Below are positions 60,770 to 64,000 of a stretch of DNA of 64,000 nt, piece after piece (position 1 is the stretch's first letter; every line of letters begins with the position of its first letter). The notes under the pieces are model-generated. The model saw only the letters and a list, made by a program, of their open reading frames with translations. It ran no database searches and was not told where the DNA came from. Location of the stretch: positions 124,001-188,000 of the forward strand of contig JALQBC010000021.1 in the NCBI GenBank assembly GCA_023375675.1, written 5' to 3'. The DNA comes from Cytospora piceicola. Taxonomy: Eukaryota > Ascomycota > Sordariomycetes > Diaporthales > Cytosporaceae. The position numbers and the translations under genes are program-made.

Positions 60770-62299
60770 TCACCAGCTCTCACCTGGCCACTTGTCTTCT
60801 CCCCAAGGACCAACACCAGGTCCCTTATATATCTTCCCACCCTTCCACACCCACTTGATGTTGTCCCTGTCCTGCAACACTCGCACATCCTCGACAGGAT
60901 TCTCTGTGAGGCCAAGAACGTCCGCCTCGTAGCCAACCTTGAGCTGCCCAGTCTTGGGTGCCTGAGAGCCCAGAACTAGCGGTCCGTTGGCAGTGGCTGC
61001 CTTGATCGCCTCCAGGTTGCTCAGGCCAGCCTCGACAGCGTACTCAAGCTCCTTGGCCTTGCTCATCCCTGGCGGCGTGTCGGTCCCCAGAGCAATCGTG
61101 CAGCCCGCCTTGATCGCCATTTTGTAAGCTTCCAGATGGTGCGCTCCACACAGCTTCGCCTTCTCCCAGGTCGATGGATCCAGCCCCACCCCTCCAGTCG
61201 ACAGCAGAAATTCCGTGATGAGACGGGTGGCCACGTAGATGGTCCCCGTCTCCTTGATCAAGTCGATGCACTCCTGGTCCGCAAACGACGCATGCTCCAC
61301 GCTCCGCACCCCGGCCCTCACCGCCGCCAGTATACCAGCCTTCGCGTGGACGTGGGCGGCCACCGAGCGGCCCTGCCTCGCGGCCTCCTCGACAATGACC
61401 CCCAGCTCCTCCTCGCTGAACTGCGCGTACCGGACGTCGTCATCTCTCGACATGACGCCCCCCGACGCGAGCACCTTGATGCACTTGGCCCCCCGCCGGA
61501 CCTGCAGCCGCACCGCCCGCCGGCACTCGTCCACCCCGTCGGCGATGCAGCTCATGCCCGCGCCGAAGTGGCCCGCCGTGGGCAGCGCCACGCCCAGGTT
61601 CTGGTGCACCACGCCCGCCGGCAGGCTGAAGATGTCGCCGTGCCCGGCCGTCTGCGAGAGGCACGCACCGGCCGAGTACACGTTCGGCCCCACCACGTCC
61701 CCCCCGGCGATGGCCCGCGCGACCTCGCACCCGAACCCGGCCACGTCGCGCACGCTCGTGTACCCCAGCTGCAGGGCCTCCCAGCACCCGCGGGCGAGGC
61801 GCGCCCCGCCCGTGGCCGGGTGCAGCTCGAGCCAGTTCGCCTCCTCGGCCGCGCTGCCCTCGCCGCCGAAGTGCACGTGCACGTCCCAGAGGCCCGGCAT
61901 GAGGTAGGGCACGCTGAAGGCGCGGTGCGGGGCCGAGGTGTAGTCGTCTGGGATGGCGGGCTGGGGCCCGACCCACGTGATGGTCTTGTTCTCTATGACT
62001 AGTGCCGCGTTCCTTGTGGGCTCGCCATCGCCTGGGATCAGGAGATCGGCTTTGATGATGGTGTAGAACTTCTTCTTCGTGGCTGTGGCGGAAAGGGAGG
62101 TATTGATATGATTCGGTGCCCGGATAGTCATCCCGTAGGCTGTTGAAAACATCTGTGTTGGAAAGAAGGACGTATCCGCTGCCTGCCCGGCGGGTCTAAG
62201 GGACATATTCATCACGGACGTGTCCACGCCAGCGGAGCTTTCCAGGGCTGTAGGCGCATAATTCCTTGGGACTTGCTGCAGGATGGTGCGCCTAGTCAT
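60770..62299 (-). CDS. Ochratoxinase-like metal-dependent amidohydrolase
   Basis: This is a single-exon gene of 509 residues in the amidohydrolase superfamily, a TIM barrel with a two-metal centre, hydrolysing amide bonds. It closely resembles Aspergillus ochratoxinase, an enzyme that degrades ochratoxin A, and related fungal imidazolonepropionase-like or peptidase-like hydrolases. The start is the ATG at 62299. Metal ligands are visible: HVH (His141, His143) after LMPGLWDV, the probable carboxylated Lys275 in KCIKVLASGG, His316 in AAHVHAKAG, His336 in SVEHASFAD, and Asp407 in LGTDTPPG. The C-terminal beta segment (GQLKVGYEADVLGL, then VWKGGKIYKGPGVGPWG) is also typical. The N-terminal stretch before the first beta strand (about 75 residues) is longer than usual, with no clear signal peptide. 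GC-rich codon use contrasts with the nearby element. The natural substrate is uncertain: a general dipeptidase or amidase role is as likely as mycotoxin degradation. Confidence 0.9.
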   Translation of the reverse strand: MTRRTILQQVPRNYAPTALESSAGVDTSVMNMSLRPAGQAADTSFFPTQMFSTAYGMTIRAPNHINTSLSATATKKKFYTIIKADLLIPGDGEPTRNAALVIENKTITWVGPQPAIPDDYTSAPHRAFSVPYLMPGLWDVHVHFGGEGSAAEEANWLELHPATGGARLARGCWEALQLGYTSVRDVAGFGCEVARAIAGGDVVGPNVYSAGACLSQTAGHGDIFSLPAGVVHQNLGVALPTAGHFGAGMSCIADGVDECRRAVRLQVRRGAKCIKVLASGGVMSRDDDVRYAQFSEEELGVIVEEAARQGRSVAAHVHAKAGILAAVRAGVRSVEHASFADQECIDLIKETGTIYVATRLITEFLLSTGGVGLDPSTWEKAKLCGAHHLEAYKMAIKAGCTIALGTDTPPGMSKAKELEYAVEAGLSNLEAIKAATANGPLVLGSQAPKTGQLKVGYEADVLGLTENPVEDVRVLQDRDNIKWVWKGGKIYKGPGVGPWGEDKWPGESW

Positions 62300-62870
62300 C
62301 TTGCAAGATTTTGATTGAGGGTGCTAATGAAAGACGGGGTGTTCCAGAGCCAGAAGGTAAGCATGTAAGCAAACACAACCACGCGTCGGATGAGAAGGAA
62401 TAAAGACAGCAATATGGCCGGAGGTGGAGCTCACGCGTTGCCGCTATTTCCAGATAGGCAGGTCGCAACTAATCCTGGGGCTACAGGAGCGACTACAATG
62501 TTTGATAAGCACAAAGTATTCCTCGAGCTATATGTCCTGGCTAGGAGGAAAACACACATTGGGAAGATCAAATCGAACGCAGTATTCGTAGGTACTGTGA
62601 GAGATGAAGGATCTGTGTTTGTTTCACGTGCAACATGTTTGGCTGCACGTGGTAAGAACACCAGAGGTCCCGAGGTCTCATTCTTGGACCTTACTCTGGA
62701 CCGTATAGACCTCTCCTGACTCTGATAAGGGGTATTTGAGGTCATAGGAGAAATGGAAGTTCAACAGGCGACTTGGGAGAGCAGTCTTTCATCAGAATTG
62801 CATTCGCTTGTCTCGCAAACTGGACTACAATATAGCAATAATCTCGCTGGCTTCAGTCTCCCCTAACTAC
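62300..62870. other. Intergenic region
   Basis: The promoter of the amidohydrolase (minus) should lie just above 62300. A pair of overlapping frames at 62390-62745 on both strands has no recognisable domain. A CACGTG-like E-box word (TTTCACGTGCAAC) lies near 62620-62635. Nothing else was seen. Confidence 0.4.
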
Positions 62871-63203
62871 TCATTGCCACGACTTTGTGCGATAGATCTT
62901 CGACTTGAACTTCTGCACTATGGCCTTGCGCTTGGCATTGAGACGATCCTTCAAGCGTCCTGGCCGTTCCTCCGGCGAAGCTTCTGGCGGAGCTTCTGGC
63001 GGAGCGTCTGGTGGAATCACTGGCCAGGCATCGGAATCCAACTCTGGGGACTTCGATTTCATCGCTTCTGCCCTGATATTCTCATCCGTGACTTCGAAGT
63101 TTATATTCATGCCACGCATCTCAAGCTTCTTGGCTGCACGAGCCTCTTGAATGGGCCTGTACCTGCCTAGACGAATGTTGCGAGGGAAGTAGAGCGCAGA
63201 CAC
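62871..63203 (-). CDS. Probable C-terminal part of the edge gene, after an in-frame TAG
   Basis: A minus-strand frame of about 110 codons continues in phase directly after the TAG at 63204-63206 of the next feature. It reads SALYFPRNIRLGRYRPIQEA, then a charged stretch, a Pro/Glu-rich repeat (PPDAPPEAPPEASPEE), and a basic C-terminus. It has no ATG near its start, so it is unlikely to be a separate gene. A 42-base intron (63245-63204, GTCAAA...CTAG) would remove the stop and keep the frame, but the donor is weak and the length very short. Otherwise this is the remains of a longer protein cut by a stop. Confidence 0.45.
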   Translation of the reverse strand: MSALYFPRNIRLGRYRPIQEARAAKKLEMRGMNINFEVTDENIRAEAMKSKSPELDSDAWPVIPPDAPPEAPPEASPEERPGRLKDRLNAKRKAIVQKFKSKIYRTKSWQ

Positions 63204-64000
63204 CTAGGGTGACGCCTTTTCCGCGTGCGTGAGCATCTCTTTGACCTTGGGGAACAGCTTCCTCGTCCACAATCGATACCCTTCTTCGTGCAGGTGGACA
63301 TGGTCCTCCAACCACGTCTCCGGGTCGTTCGCCCCTGGTGCTGGTAGGAACTGGATTCTGGGGTAATTGTAGTCGGCCTCCCTGTGGCCAGATAACCATG
63401 CTGTAGGCGCCATTCCTGGAAATTCTCGCCTCTTTGACGCCGGGGAGTCTCGCGAAATTCCAACAGCTTCGGGGTCCTTCTCAAAGATAGTCGACCACCA
63501 GTTGGGTTTGAACTGAGGCATAGTGGGATCCCGGTCTGTAGACGGTGGGCCTTCTTTCGAGCCTGGCGGTGCTTCCTTTGCTTTATCCTTCCCACTTCTC
63601 TTTCCTTTGATCCCCGCACCTTCGCGTGTCACTGCCGGCGAAATACTGACACCAATTGCAGAATCACGTCGCTTCTCGGGATCGACTGCCTTTCCCTTGC
63701 CCTTCATCTTAACGGCTTGGGGCGCATCTGTATGTGCTACGAGGCGAGAAACAACTCCTTCCGTTGACTCCGGCTCCAAGTCTCGAGAGTCAGGTGAGAA
63801 CTCCCACGCAAGGTCGTGCACAAGCTTCTTCAATTTGGCATTGGCCTGTGCCACAAGCTCGTTCTTGATGTCCTTGCGGTAGAACAGTCCCGTCACCATC
63901 ACGCACGTTGACTCGTCCGAAATATCGAGAATGCTCTCGAGAAGGGCGCGGTAGGCCTCCACACTCGCGTCGGTGAGGCCCTTCTTAGGATGGAGGTTAT
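63204..64000 (-). CDS. Hypothetical protein, 5' end beyond the window
   Basis: A frame open from the right edge to the TAG at 63204 gives about 265 residues in the window. An alternative GTG start at 63962 was not chosen because the frame continues past it to the edge. The N-terminal part is helical (AYRALLESILDISDEST, then NAKLKKLVHDLAWEFSPDS). The middle is Lys/Pro-rich and disordered. A more ordered C-terminal segment follows, with FKPNWWSTIFEKDPEAVG, PTAWLSGH, NYPRIQFLPAPGAND and HLHEEGYRLWTRKLFPKV. I do not recognise the family. Confidence 0.6.
   Translation of the reverse strand, partial: NLHPKKGLTDASVEAYRALLESILDISDESTCVMVTGLFYRKDIKNELVAQANAKLKKLVHDLAWEFSPDSRDLEPESTEGVVSRLVAHTDAPQAVKMKGKGKAVDPEKRRDSAIGVSISPAVTREGAGIKGKRSGKDKAKEAPPGSKEGPPSTDRDPTMPQFKPNWWSTIFEKDPEAVGISRDSPASKRREFPGMAPTAWLSGHREADYNYPRIQFLPAPGANDPETWLEDHVHLHEEGYRLWTRKLFPKVKEMLTHAEKASP

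Overview
The window comes from a filamentous ascomycete (Pezizomycotina). The genes have short introns with GT...AG borders. Their products are typical of the group: a DHA1-type MFS transporter, a microsomal cytochrome P450, a secreted GtaA-type glutaminase, a long protein with a Cys/His finger module, and an ochratoxinase-like amidohydrolase. About 45 kb shows saturated repeat-induced point mutation (RIP), which is specific to fungi. The species cannot be named from this. The frequent ACCTAGGTA-type palindromes between genes would suit a Sordariomycete, but that is only a hint.

Layout. Positions 1-8350 are ordinary gene space: a spliced MFS transporter (1440-3136, +), a spliced P450 (4578-6355, +), then the 3' half of a GtaA-like glutaminase gene (8346-7450, -). 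Positions 8351-54021 are one block bounded by inverted terminal sequences (TIRs), about 45.7 kb. Its ends carry subterminal satellite arrays, long on the left (about 2 kb) and short on the right (about 0.54 kb). The interior has almost no CpA or TpG but keeps CpG, the signature of RIP. Positions 54022-55266 (-) hold the 5' half of the same glutaminase gene. The block therefore looks like a giant mobile element that inserted into the gene and split it. Positions 57277-59472 (-) encode the finger-module protein, 60770-62299 (-) the ochratoxinase-like amidohydrolase, and 62871-64000 (-) a gene running off the right edge.

Inside the element no gene is intact, because ATG and TGG are destroyed and CAA/CAG have become stops. 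Several long frames can still be read if TAA and TAG are treated as mutated Gln or Trp codons. They carry protein-like low-complexity tracts (an acidic Asp/Glu/Lys tract, a heptad-like charged segment, Asn/Ser tracts) and tandem repeats whose unit is a multiple of three bases. I read this as the silenced remains of a multi-gene giant transposon. I could not assign any of its proteins to a family, so calling it a Starship, a Maverick/Polinton, a KDZ or CACTA element, or something new would be guesswork.

How the parts relate. The MFS transporter and P450 are divergent from the glutaminase and could act together in secondary metabolism or detoxification. No backbone enzyme gene is visible in the window. 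The glutaminase halves are clean apart from the insertion, whereas the element is saturated with RIP. Insertion followed by RIP confined to the repeat is the simplest history.
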